NCBI GenBank assembly: GCA_005502915.1
Contig: SCMT01000028.1
Span: forward strand, 1-47,491
DNA from: Lysobacteraceae bacterium 2PB
GTDB taxonomy: Bacteria; Pseudomonadota; Gammaproteobacteria; Xanthomonadales; Xanthomonadaceae
Length of the DNA: 47,491 bases
Reading direction: 5' to 3'
Under the pieces are notes generated by a model, which did not search any database, was not told the DNA's origin, and saw only the letters and a program-made list of their open reading frames with translations. Position 1 is the first letter of the stretch. The number at the start of each line of letters is the position of its first letter. The position numbers and the translations under genes were made by a program. Shown in pieces: positions 24,840 to 32,966 of the stretch.

Positions 24840-25910
24840 TCAGTGGCCGTGCACGCCGCGCAGCAGCTCGATCCACAGGGCGATGTCGTCGATCAGCTCC
24901 GCCGATACCTTGCCGGGGACTTCGTAGCTGTGCAGCGAGCCCGGCTCGCGCTCGTGCATGCCGAGATGGTTGAGCGTGCGGTGATAGGCGAAGGTGACCC
25001 GCGGCGTGTCCGCGAAGGCGCGCTGCCAGCGCAGCCAGTCGGCGGACATCACCTGCAGGTCGCGTCCACCCTGCAGCAGCAGCATCGGTTGCCGGATCGC
25101 CTTCGCTTCGGCGACGGGATCGACAGCGTCCACGCTGCGCCAGTAGCGCGCGGACAGGCCCATGGGCAGTCGCGACGCCGGAGGATCCAGGCCGGCACGG
25201 ATCGCGCGCGCGCCTTCGACCAGGCGATGCAGCGCCACCTGTTCGGCATCGTTGATCACGCCATCGTCGAGCAGCCCGACCCGGCGCTGCTGCTCGATCA
25301 GCAGGTCCAGCAGCGGTCGCGCGGGTGCGGCGAGCAGGATCACGCCTGCCACGTCGGGCGCGCGGCCGGCGATGCGCGGCGCCAGCATGCCGCCCTGGCT
25401 GTGGCCGAGCACGAAGATGCGCCGGTGGTCGATCATCCGCGTCTGCCGCAGCCGCGCGATCGCCAGCAGCGCATCGTGGGTGGTCTCGCGATCGATGGTG
25501 AGCTGGTCGTCCGACAGCAGGCGCGGATACCGGTGCGTGCGCTTCTCGTAGCGCAGCACGGCGATGCCGCGTTCCGCGAGGCCATGGGCCATGTCGCGGA
25601 ACGGTCTGTTCGCGGCGATGGTCTCGTCGCGATCGTGCGCGCCGGACCCATGCACCAGCACCACGACCGGGAAAGGGCCGGCACCGCGTGGCAGGGTCAG
25701 GGTGCCGGGCAGGCTGTCGCGATCGCCGATCCGGACTTCGATGTCGATGCGTCGTGCGACCGACAGCTGCTTTGCCGACGTCGGATGCGATGCGAAGCCT
25801 GCGATCATTGCGATCGCGGCAACCAGAAGGCATTTTGCGACGATCACGCAATGCGACCGGATGATGCCGCTGGTGCGTGGGCCTGCAGGATGCGAATGGA
25901 TGCGAGCCAT
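24840..25910 (-). CDS. Exported alpha/beta hydrolase (copy 1, no DUF3887 domain)
   Basis: The 356-residue protein has an N-terminal signal or anchor (about 18-46, CLLVAAIAMIAGFAS). An alpha/beta hydrolase core follows: oxyanion strand VVLVHGSGAHDRDET, nucleophile elbow GHSQGG (Ser near 173), acid in LLLQGGRDLQV and His in TLNHLG. The paralogue at 26839-28296 shares these, for example RPF-DMA-GLAERGIAVLRYEKRT, but has an extra N-terminal domain. AGGA supports the start at 25910; 13 more residues are possible upstream. It probably acts as an esterase or peptidase outside the cytoplasm; the substrate is unknown. It is not clearly in an operon: 404 bases without a gene separate it from its neighbour. 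Confidence 0.88.
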   Translation of the reverse strand: MARIHSHPAGPRTSGIIRSHCVIVAKCLLVAAIAMIAGFASHPTSAKQLSVARRIDIEVRIGDRDSLPGTLTLPRGAGPFPVVVLVHGSGAHDRDETIAANRPFRDMAHGLAERGIAVLRYEKRTHRYPRLLSDDQLTIDRETTHDALLAIARLRQTRMIDHRRIFVLGHSQGGMLAPRIAGRAPDVAGVILLAAPARPLLDLLIEQQRRVGLLDDGVINDAEQVALHRLVEGARAIRAGLDPPASRLPMGLSARYWRSVDAVDPVAEAKAIRQPMLLLQGGRDLQVMSADWLRWQRAFADTPRVTFAYHRTLNHLGMHEREPGSLHSYEVPGKVSAELIDDIALWIELLRGVHGH

Positions 25911-26314
25911 GACTGCGCTTCCTTTTCGTTGTCGGCTGCGGCGCGGCAAGGACTATGCTTGCCCGCATCGTCATGTTGATCCGTTTGGTCGGCGTCAACC
26001 GTGATTCGCGTCAACTTCGCGTCACGTCATCCCGGAATCGGAAGTCGCTGCGGATTCCTGGAGTTCATGCGGTTTCCGCGCGTTTCATTTGCATCGCGAA
26101 TCGTCGCAACGGTTCGTATCGAAAGCATGAATGATCCAGTTCGAGCAGCGGTCTTCCTGCGGATCGCCGATGTGGTTCGACCATGGAAATCGAAGCGATG
26201 GATAGATGGGTCGAATCGATGGCGCAGTCGATGGTCTCATCGATGCAGTGGTCCGCCATGCCGTCGTTCGACCGCAATGCATCGACCCTCTCGATCGGCG
26301 ATGCGGCATGTTCC
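25911..26314. other. 404-base gap, low-complexity, no gene seen
   Basis: The stretch is rich in short direct repeats of the type TCGATGG and GATCG, particularly at 26170-26300, and is less GC-rich than its surroundings. An open frame on the minus strand reaches into it from the next gene but encodes implausible sequence. It may be a decayed gene or a promoter region; I see nothing I can name. Confidence 0.4.
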
Positions 26315-26836
26315 TCAGCGCTTGCGGTATGGGGCAGCTTCGCCAAGTGCGTCCAGCAGCGACTGTGGTCGGGTCAGGCTCAACAGGAGCCTGCGGCCAT
26401 CGCGTTCTTGCAGGACCAGCACCTTGCGGCGCGAGGTCAGCAGCAGGAAGGCACGACTGCGATCGCGCAGCCGGAAATGGCCGGACTGATAGCCGGGCAT
26501 CGACGTGCCGAAAGTCTTGAAGAAGGGACGCAGCCCAGGTTCGCTGTCGAGATCGATGATGCGCGCGGCTGCCATGTCGAGCGCGTCCAGTGCGACCTTG
26601 GCGCTGTTGAGTCCCGCTGCGATGCGGAGCGTGCCGTCTTCGATCCAGACAGACCGGCGTTGCAGCGACCATGCGATGGCGCCGCAGGCGAGTCCGATGG
26701 GGATCAGCAGGAACCAGGCACGAGGTTCCTCGCGCGCCGCCAGGGCGACGCCGACCAGCGCGGTCGCCAGCCCGATCGCAGGCAGCAGCCAGGCCATGCG
26801 CGCATCGGGAGGCACGACCTCGAACGTGCGGCGCAT
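26315..26836 (-). CDS. Two-helix membrane protein with a PH-like domain (uncertain)
   Basis: The 173-residue protein has two membrane helices near the N terminus (about 15-35 and 40-58). A soluble domain follows, beginning VWIEDGTLRIAAG and continuing ALDMAAARIIDL and AFLLLTSRRKVLVL. The strand pattern and the turn before the last strands resemble bacterial PH-like domains in membrane proteins, but I cannot name the family. The ATG at 26836 lies 2 bases after the stop of the hydrolase gene, so the two are translationally coupled, and it is the last gene of the SPFH-Arc-hydrolase unit. Function is unknown. Confidence 0.7.
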   Translation of the reverse strand: MRRTFEVVPPDARMAWLLPAIGLATALVGVALAAREEPRAWFLLIPIGLACGAIAWSLQRRSVWIEDGTLRIAAGLNSAKVALDALDMAAARIIDLDSEPGLRPFFKTFGTSMPGYQSGHFRLRDRSRAFLLLTSRRKVLVLQERDGRRLLLSLTRPQSLLDALGEAAPYRKR

Positions 26837-26838
26837 GT

Positions 26839-28296
26839 TCAGCGCCCCGTCCTGGTGTGCGCGGGCGTCGACGCAGCTTGCGCATCGATCCACGCGGCGA
26901 CGTCGCCGATCAGTTCGGGCGCGACGTGGCCCGGGCGCGCGTACTCCGCCAGGCTGCCATCGCCTTCGCCGGGAATGGCGAGGTGGTTCAGTGCTTCGTA
27001 CAGCTTGAAGGTCACGCGCGCATCGTCATGGAATGCCTCGCGCCAGTTCTGCCAGTCGGCATCGACCACCTGGATGTCGCGCGCGCCCTGCAGGATCAGC
27101 ATGGGTTGCTTGATCCGTGCGGCCTCGGCTACGGGATCCACGGCTTCGACCGTGCGCCAGTACTCCGGCGACAGCCCCAGCGGCCCTTGCGCCGCCGTCA
27201 TCTCGCGACCGTCGCGCACCGCCTTCACGCTGTCGCTCAGGCGCATGATCGCGGCGTTCTCCTGGTCGCTGATCCGGCCATCGTCGAGCACGGCGAGGCG
27301 CTTGTTCTGTTCGATCAGGATGTCCAGCAGCGGACGCGACGGCGCCGCCAGCAGCACGATGCCCGCGATCTTCGTGTCGCGCTGCGCGATGCGCGGCGCC
27401 ATCATGCCGCCGAGGCTGTGGCCGAGCACGAAGACGCGCTTCGCATTCACGCCCGGCTGGCTGCGCAGCGTCTGCACGGCGAGCACGGCGTCGTCGGTGG
27501 TCTCGCGGTCGATCGTGGCGCCGCCATCCATGAACGCCTGCGGGTGCGCCTTGGTCCGCTTCTCGTAGCGCAGCACCGCGATCCCGCGCTCGGCGAGACC
27601 GCGCGCGATGTCCAGGAACGGGCGATTCGGGCCGATGGTCGAATGACGATCCTGCGGTCCCGAGCCGTGCACCAGCACTACGGCGGGGAAGGGGCCCTTG
27701 CCTTTGGGCATGGCCAGCGTGGCCGGCAGGCCTGTGGCGGCGTCGCCGATGCGCAGTTCGCGTTCCTCGTACGCGGCATCGGCCGGTACCGGCGGCACTT
27801 CGGCGACGGGCGTCTTCGGCGGGCGCAGCGCGAAGCCGGAGATGCGCCGGTCCTTGTCGAAGGCGACGAAGGCCACCACCTCGGCGCGCTCGAAACGCAG
27901 CGATTGCGTCACCAGCGCGCCGTCCTCGCGCAGGTCGCTGGTCGGTTCGCCGCGCGACTGCAGCGCGCCGGCACCGGCCTGGATGCTCGCGAGTCCCTGC
28001 GCGAGCTGTTCAGCGCTCACGGCGGCGGACATCTTCGCATCGAACCGCGCATGGACCGAGGCGGTGTCGCCGGCCAGGAACGCGTCGATCACCTGCTGCG
28101 CCTCGCGCACGGCATCGAAGGCCGGCGCATCGGCGCCCGCAGGCGCGGGCGCGTCCTGCGCCCGCGTCGAGGTCGCGACGAGCAGGCCCGTGCCGAGCGC
28201 GAGGGCCAGTGCGGAGGCGAGCAGCAGGCGCGGCGCGAGGCTGCGGCGATGCGAAGCGGGCAGATGGCGTTCGATCTGGCGGACTACGTGGATCAT
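26839..28296 (-). CDS. Exported DUF3887 plus alpha/beta hydrolase (copy 2)
   Basis: The 485-residue protein has a signal peptide (about 20-46, LLLASALALALGTGLLVA, then TRAQDA). A DUF3887-like domain (about 60-150) starts AQQVIDAFLAGDTASV. The alpha/beta hydrolase core (about 190-480) shows VVLVHGSGPQDRHS, nucleophile GHSLGGM, acid in LILQGARDIQV and His in ALNHLA. Bacteria often carry this arrangement in exported esterase-like proteins of unknown substrate. The start at 28296 overlaps the stop of the Arc-like gene (ATGA). Compared with copy 1 it has the extra N-terminal domain. It is followed by the small membrane-protein gene with a 2-base gap. Confidence 0.9.
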   Translation of the reverse strand: MIHVVRQIERHLPASHRRSLAPRLLLASALALALGTGLLVATSTRAQDAPAPAGADAPAFDAVREAQQVIDAFLAGDTASVHARFDAKMSAAVSAEQLAQGLASIQAGAGALQSRGEPTSDLREDGALVTQSLRFERAEVVAFVAFDKDRRISGFALRPPKTPVAEVPPVPADAAYEERELRIGDAATGLPATLAMPKGKGPFPAVVLVHGSGPQDRHSTIGPNRPFLDIARGLAERGIAVLRYEKRTKAHPQAFMDGGATIDRETTDDAVLAVQTLRSQPGVNAKRVFVLGHSLGGMMAPRIAQRDTKIAGIVLLAAPSRPLLDILIEQNKRLAVLDDGRISDQENAAIMRLSDSVKAVRDGREMTAAQGPLGLSPEYWRTVEAVDPVAEAARIKQPMLILQGARDIQVVDADWQNWREAFHDDARVTFKLYEALNHLAIPGEGDGSLAEYARPGHVAPELIGDVAAWIDAQAASTPAHTRTGR

Positions 28297-28484
28297 TCGG
28301 ATTCTCCGTTGGAAGAGGCATCGTCCGTGGGCGGCGTCTTCAGGCGACCGGTCTTGCGCAGCGCATCGCGCAGGACGTATTCGATCTGGGCGTTGAGGCT
28401 GCGCAGCTCGTCGTCGGCCCAGCGCTGCGTGGCCGCGAGGATCTCGGCGTTGATGCGCAGCGGATAGGCCTTCTTTTCGCTCAT
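28293..28484 (-). CDS. Arc-like ribbon-helix-helix DNA-binding protein
   Basis: The 63-residue protein is a small Arc/MetJ-type ribbon-helix-helix. [17 protein letters not shown] is the ribbon and first helix, and [18 protein letters not shown] is the second helix with the usual small-residue turn before it. It would bind DNA as a pair of dimers. It lies between the SPFH gene (36 bases upstream) and the hydrolase gene (4-base overlap). The paired GATATC sites at the SPFH promoter are the natural candidate operator, so it may autoregulate the unit; this is inference. No toxin-like partner is adjacent, so I do not call it an antitoxin. Confidence 0.85.
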   Translation of the reverse strand: MSEKKAYPLRINAEILAATQRWADDELRSLNAQIEYVLRDALRKTGRLKTPPTDDASSNGESE

Positions 28485-28520
28485 GGCGGGGTGCCCGGGC
28501 AGGTGCGGCGGTCGCCGCGA

Positions 28521-29381
28521 TCAGTACAGCGAGCCGGTGTTGACGATCGGCTGCGTCGCGCGTTCGCCGCACAGCACGACCAGCAGGTTGCTGACCATCT
28601 GCGCCTTGCGCTCCTCGTCGAGCTGCACCACGCCGTTCTTCTGCAGCTCGGCCAGGGCCATCTCGACCATGCCGACCGCACCGGCGACGATGCGCGTGCG
28701 CGCGGCGATGATCGCGTTCGCCTGCTGGCGCTGCAGCATCGCCTGGGCGATTTCAGGGGCGTAGGCGAGGTGGCTGATGCGCGCGTCCAGGACGGTGACC
28801 CCGGCGTCGGCGAGGCGCTCCTGCAGTTCTTCCTTCAGGTGCTGGCCGACTTCGTTGGCATGGCTGCGCAGCGCGAGCTGGCCGTCCTCGTGCTGGTCGT
28901 AGGGATAGCTCGTCGCCATCGCGCGCACCGCGGATTCCGACTGGATGTGCACGAAGCTCTCGTAATCGTCGACGTTGTAGACGGCTTCGGCGCTGTCGAC
29001 GACCTGCCAGACGATGACCGCCGCGATCTCGATCGGGCTGCCGTCCAGTTCGTTGACCTTGAGCTTGCTGCTCTCGAAGTTGCGCACGCGCAGCGAGACC
29101 TTCTTCTTGCCGTAGAAGGGGTTGTTCCAGCGCAGGCCGTTGTCCTTCACGGTGCCGACGTACTTGCCGAACAGGTCGAGCACGGCGGCCTGGTTGGGTT
29201 CGACCTTGTACAGGCCCAGCATCAGGAAGATCGAGCCCAGGACCAGGGCGATGCCGGCGATCCACCCGGCCGTGCCATCGCGGGCGCTGGTGCCGATGAG
29301 CCAGGCGCCGACCATCACGGCGACGAGCAGCAGCAGGAGGGTCGGGATGCCGGGGAGCGAACGGGAGGTGTTCTCTTTCAT
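28521..29381 (-). CDS. SPFH/Band 7 (stomatin-like) membrane protein
   Basis: The 286-residue protein has two N-terminal membrane helices (about 8-27 and 35-57). The SPFH domain (about 60-230) follows: [20 protein letters not shown], a segment [20 protein letters not shown], and [21 protein letters not shown] predicted helix with [19 protein letters not shown] comes next. Such proteins form oligomeric membrane scaffolds and often support proteases or stress responses. I prefer the start at 29381 over 29411 because the likely -10 element (29412-29417) places the transcript start too close to 29411. The Arc-like gene follows after 36 bases. Confidence 0.9.
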   Translation of the reverse strand: MKENTSRSLPGIPTLLLLLVAVMVGAWLIGTSARDGTAGWIAGIALVLGSIFLMLGLYKVEPNQAAVLDLFGKYVGTVKDNGLRWNNPFYGKKKVSLRVRNFESSKLKVNELDGSPIEIAAVIVWQVVDSAEAVYNVDDYESFVHIQSESAVRAMATSYPYDQHEDGQLALRSHANEVGQHLKEELQERLADAGVTVLDARISHLAYAPEIAQAMLQRQQANAIIAARTRIVAGAVGMVEMALAELQKNGVVQLDEERKAQMVSNLLVVLCGERATQPIVNTGSLY

Positions 29382-29411
29382 GGCGCGGGCTCGGTGGTCG
29401 GGAATGATCAT

Positions 29412-29441
29412 TTGATATCAAAAAGATATCAGAATATGCAA
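29412..29441 (-). promoter_or_regulatory. SPFH operon promoter with paired GATATC operator
   Basis: On the minus strand TTGCAT (29436-29441) and TATCAA (29412-29417) are spaced 18 nt, a plausible sigma-70 promoter. The plus-strand sequence TGATATCAAAAAGATATCA at 29413-29431 overlaps the spacer and -10. It contains two GATATC palindromes 12 nt apart, as expected for a repressor that binds two half-sites on one face of the helix. Confidence 0.6.
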
Positions 29442-29540
29442 GCGATGCCGGACGAATGGTGTTGCCGGGATGCGGCGTGATGACCGGCCTTTGTGCAAGC
29501 CCTTGATTTAAAATGCCGGCTTTCCGCCGGAACCACGCCC

Positions 29541-30755
29541 ATGTCCGCCTTCCCCGAGATCGAATTCGGTACGCCCCTGTCGCCTTCCGCCGTCCGCGTG
29601 CTGCTGCTGGGGTCCGGCGAGCTGGGCAAGGAAGTCGCGATCGAACTGCAGCGCTTCGGCTGCGAGGTCATCGCCGCCGACCGCTACGCCGATGCCCCGG
29701 CGATGCAGGTCGCGCACCGCAGCCACGTGCTGAACATGCTCGATGGGGACGCTCTGCGCGCCCTCATCGCCGAGGAGCGGCCGACCCTGATCGTCCCGGA
29801 AATCGAGGCCATCCACACCGAGACCCTGGTCCAGCTCGAGCGCGAGTTCGCCGAGCGCGGCACGCACACCCGCGTGGTGCCGACCGCGCGCGCGGCGCGC
29901 CTGACCATGGATCGCGAGGGCATCCGCCGCCTCGCCGCCGAAACCCTCGGCCTGGCGACGTCGCCGTACCGATTCGTCGACACGCTGGACGACTATCGCG
30001 CCGCCGTGGCCGAGATCGGCATTCCCTGCGTGGTCAAGCCGGTGATGTCGTCCTCTGGCAAGGGCCAGAGCCTCGTGCGCACCGCCGACGACGTCGATGC
30101 GGCCTGGGACTACGCGCAGACCGGCGGTCGCGCCGGTGCCGGGCGCGTGATCGTCGAGGGCTTCATCGACTTCGACTACGAGATCACCCTGCTGACCGTG
30201 CGCCATGCCGGCGGCACCGATTTCTGCGACCCGATCGGCCACCTGCAGCGCGATGGCGACTATCGCGAGAGCTGGCAGCCGCAGCCGATGTCGGCGAAGG
30301 CGCTGGAGCGCGCGCAGGCGATCGCGAAGACCATCACCGACGACCTCGGCGGCTGGGGCCTGTTCGGCGTCGAGCTGTTCGTGAAGGGCGACGAGGTGTG
30401 GTTCTCCGAAGTCTCGCCGCGTCCGCACGACACCGGCCTGGTCACCCTGATCTCGCAGGACCTGAGCGAGTTCGCCCTGCATGCGCGCGCGATCCTCGGC
30501 CTGCCGATTCCGAAGATCGGCCAGAACGGCCCCTCGGCCTCCTGCGCGGTGCTGGCGCACGGCCATGGCGTGCCCGCGTTCACCGGCGTGGCCGAGGCGC
30601 TGCGCGCGCCGGACACCGCGCTGCGCCTGTTCGGCAAGCCGAAGGTGGAAGGGCATCGTCGTGTCGCCGTCACCCTCGCCCTGGGCACGGACATCGACGA
30701 GGCCCGCGCGAAGGCCCGCGATGCCGCAGCGGCGCTGTCGATCGAGCTGCGCTGA
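29541..30755 (+). CDS. purT: Formate-dependent phosphoribosylglycinamide formyltransferase PurT
   Basis: The 404-residue ATP-grasp enzyme converts GAR, ATP and formate to formyl-GAR, the third step of purine synthesis. The N-terminal part [19 protein letters not shown] binds nucleotide. The central ATP-grasp shows [15 protein letters not shown] and the strand [20 protein letters not shown] with metal-binding Glu. [11 protein letters not shown] and a C-terminal biotin-carboxylase-like part follow. Length is as usual for PurT (about 400). The ATG at 29541 is set by homology to the family; the ribosome site is weak. It is divergent from the SPFH operon, with the promoter region between them. Confidence 0.97.
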   Translation: MSAFPEIEFGTPLSPSAVRVLLLGSGELGKEVAIELQRFGCEVIAADRYADAPAMQVAHRSHVLNMLDGDALRALIAEERPTLIVPEIEAIHTETLVQLEREFAERGTHTRVVPTARAARLTMDREGIRRLAAETLGLATSPYRFVDTLDDYRAAVAEIGIPCVVKPVMSSSGKGQSLVRTADDVDAAWDYAQTGGRAGAGRVIVEGFIDFDYEITLLTVRHAGGTDFCDPIGHLQRDGDYRESWQPQPMSAKALERAQAIAKTITDDLGGWGLFGVELFVKGDEVWFSEVSPRPHDTGLVTLISQDLSEFALHARAILGLPIPKIGQNGPSASCAVLAHGHGVPAFTGVAEALRAPDTALRLFGKPKVEGHRRVAVTLALGTDIDEARAKARDAAAALSIELR

Positions 30756-30770
30756 CCGCGCATCGCGCTC

Positions 30771-30994
30771 CGTAGAGCGGAGCTTGCTCCGCTCCAGAAC
30801 TTCCGAAAAGCCCGAGCGGAGCTTGCTCCGCTCCAGAACTTCCGGAAAGCCCGGGCGGAGCAAGCTCCGCTCCAGAACTTCCGGAAAGCCCGGGCGGAGC
30901 AAGCTCCGCTCCAGAACTTCCGGAAAGCCCGAGCGGAGCAAGCTCCGCTCCAGAACTTCCGGAAAGCCCGAGCGGAGCAAGCTCCGCTCTACGG
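30771..30994. repeat. Tandem array of a 39-bp palindromic (REP-like) repeat
   Basis: Five full 39-bp units start at 30796, 30835, 30874, 30913 and 30952, preceded by a partial copy. Each contains the hairpin GAGCGGAGCAAGCTCCGCTC or, in the first two palindromes, the same with TT in place of AA, that is, the opposite orientation. Between hairpins the sequence AGAACTTCCGGAAAGCCC is almost constant and carries its own small TTCCGGAA palindrome. The ends read GTAGAGC and GCTCTAC, so the whole array is framed by inverted terminal bases. It lies 15 bases after the purT stop and may end or stabilise its transcript. Confidence 0.92.
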
Positions 30995-31039
30995 ACGTGG
31001 AACTGCTACGCTCGCCCGACGCCGTCACAGGACCCCGCG

Positions 31040-31426
31040 ATGAACGACACCAGCGGCTATGCCGTCTTCTTTTTCCCGCAGGCGCTCGAAGTGCTGGGCG
31101 ATCCAATCCGCCCCTTCCTGCAGGACGGCCCGGCCGGTCCGCACGTGGCCTGCGCCACCATCGATACCGGCGGCGCTTTCATCGAGATGACCATCGAAGG
31201 CCGCACGCCGGAAGGTCGCGAGGTCTCGCTTGAACTGATGGTGCCCAGCGGCATGGTGCGCATGGTGGTGTCGACCCAGAGCGAAGCCATGTTCGGCTTC
31301 GGTCTGCGCGACGCCGACCCGCTGCCTGTCGCCTTGCCCGTGCTGGGGCCGACGGCGGAACCGGCCAGCGCGCCGTCGGAGGCCTTGCCGTCGTCGGCGG
31401 ATGATGCGACGCCGCCTGCGGCCTGA
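31040..31426 (+). CDS. Hypothetical protein with disordered Pro/Ala/Ser tail
   Basis: I do not recognise a named family. The 128-residue protein has a folded-looking part to about residue 92 (YAVFFFPQALEVLGDPI, then HVACATIDTGGAFIEMTIEG and VSLELMVPSGMVRMVVST). A 35-residue Ala/Pro/Ser tail follows. It has no signal peptide or membrane helix. AGGA lies 8 nt before the ATG. The body looks like a conserved small soluble protein. It ends 5 bases before the next small gene, so the two may be co-transcribed. Confidence 0.75.
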   Translation: MNDTSGYAVFFFPQALEVLGDPIRPFLQDGPAGPHVACATIDTGGAFIEMTIEGRTPEGREVSLELMVPSGMVRMVVSTQSEAMFGFGLRDADPLPVALPVLGPTAEPASAPSEALPSSADDATPPAA

Positions 31427-31431
31427 TCCGG

Positions 31432-31671
31432 ATGTCGTATTCGTCGCATCGCAAGGCGGTGCGTAACCCATCGCTGCCGTTTCAACACCGCGCATCGCAT
31501 CTCCGATCGTGTGCGTTGCTCGTCGCCAACAAGCTTGCGATCCCACGGGATGCCGTGATCGATGCCGTGAAGTCGACGAGCGGCATTGATCTGCATGCGC
31601 CGGAAGATGGCGAAGCACTTGAGCGCGCCCTGGGCGCACTTAAAGCCATGCGCATGCCTCAAGACGACTGA
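31432..31671 (+). CDS. Small hypothetical protein
   Basis: The 79-residue protein is basic at the N terminus (SYSSHRKAVRNP). The C-terminal half is helical and acidic (LAIPRDAVIDAVKSTSGIDL, then DGEALERALGALKAM). No signal peptide, membrane segment or known motif is seen. It begins 5 bases after the previous stop with no strong ribosome site, so expression would depend on coupling. A palindrome suited to a terminator follows at 31676. It is plausible but not certain that it is a gene. Confidence 0.55.
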   Translation: MSYSSHRKAVRNPSLPFQHRASHLRSCALLVANKLAIPRDAVIDAVKSTSGIDLHAPEDGEALERALGALKAMRMPQDD

Positions 31672-31675
31672 ATGA

Positions 31676-31695
31676 AGCGGCCCGATCGGGCCGCT
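31676..31695. terminator. Bidirectional terminator palindrome
   Basis: AGCGGCCCGATCGGGCCGCT is a perfect 20-bp palindrome between the ends of two convergent genes (stops at 31671 and 31700). It would form a stable hairpin in either transcript, though without a long T-tract. Confidence 0.6.
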
Positions 31696-31699
31696 CGAC

Positions 31700-32403
<704 letters not shown>

Positions 32404-32407
<4 letters not shown>

Positions 32408-32826
32408 CGGGCGGCTCCGGCGAGGGCGACGGCGTTGCGGGCGGCGCGGCGGGCGAGCAGGGCATCGAGGCTGTAGCGGCCGGGCCCGTGCGCGGCGAGC
32501 ACCAGCAGGCCGCCGGCCATGGCGATGTTCTTGAGGAAGTGGATCATCTGGTTCTGGTCGGCGAAGTCCGCATGGAACAGTGCGGCCGCGATCACCGAGA
32601 ACAGCGCCAGGGCGGTCGCGGTCGTGCGGGTCAGCAGGCCGGCGACCAAGGCCAGGCCGCCGCCGAGTTCGGCCAGGATGACCAGCGGCAGCAGCGCGCC
32701 GGGTACGCCGACGCTCTCCATGTACTGCTGGGTGCCGGCATATGCGGCGAGCTTGCCCGCACCGGACAGGACGAAGATCAGGGCAAGGGCGCTTCGGCCC
32801 GCAAGGGTGGTGGCTGACGCATTCAT
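32404..32826 (-). CDS. DoxX family membrane protein
   Basis: The 140-residue protein has four membrane helices. ALALIFVLSGAGKLAAYAG is the typical first helix with its G-K-x-x motif. A YMESVGVPGALLPLVILAEL segment, LLTRTTATALALFSVIAAAL and KNIAMAGGLLVLAAHG follow. GGGAG lies before the ATG at 32826, which is preferred to a longer frame at 32868. DoxX-like proteins are common small integral membrane proteins, often paired with redox or pirin-type genes, and may take part in oxidative stress. The operator-like inverted repeat at 32915-32951 lies upstream. Confidence 0.92.
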
Positions 32827-32914
32827 GGCAGTACTCCCGAAGGCGGCCGGGGCGGGTGCGGGGTGCACCCGGATGACCTCGGCGGCATGGCGCTATCTTC
32901 GGGATCCTATAAAA

Positions 32915-32951
32915 ATAGAACAATAATTGAAAATTGAATCTATTGTTCTAT
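32915..32951 (-). promoter_or_regulatory. Long inverted repeat upstream of doxX-pirin
   Basis: ATAGAACAATA and TATTGTTCTAT are perfect 11-bp arms 15 nt apart, extendable to about 15 bp with one mismatch. The setting is a very AT-rich stretch in GC-rich DNA. On the minus strand a weak promoter (TTTTCA, 16 nt, TATAGG) overlaps it. No regulator gene is adjacent, so the binding protein acts from elsewhere. Confidence 0.65.
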
Positions 32952-32966
32952 ATTTGGTTCTTATGG

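Noticed and set aside
26065..26346. Small minus-strand open frame of 93 residues in the 25911-26314 gap
   Set aside because: It overlaps the end of the PH-like gene, lacks a ribosome site, and its sequence reflects the GATCG-rich low-complexity DNA.
28293..28484. Arc-like protein as an antitoxin
   Set aside because: No small toxin-like gene is adjacent; its partners are an SPFH protein and an exported hydrolase.
30771..30994. Possible CRISPR array (regular repeats of about 20-39 bp)
   Set aside because: The parts between the palindromes are nearly identical, so there are no spacers, and no cas gene is in view.
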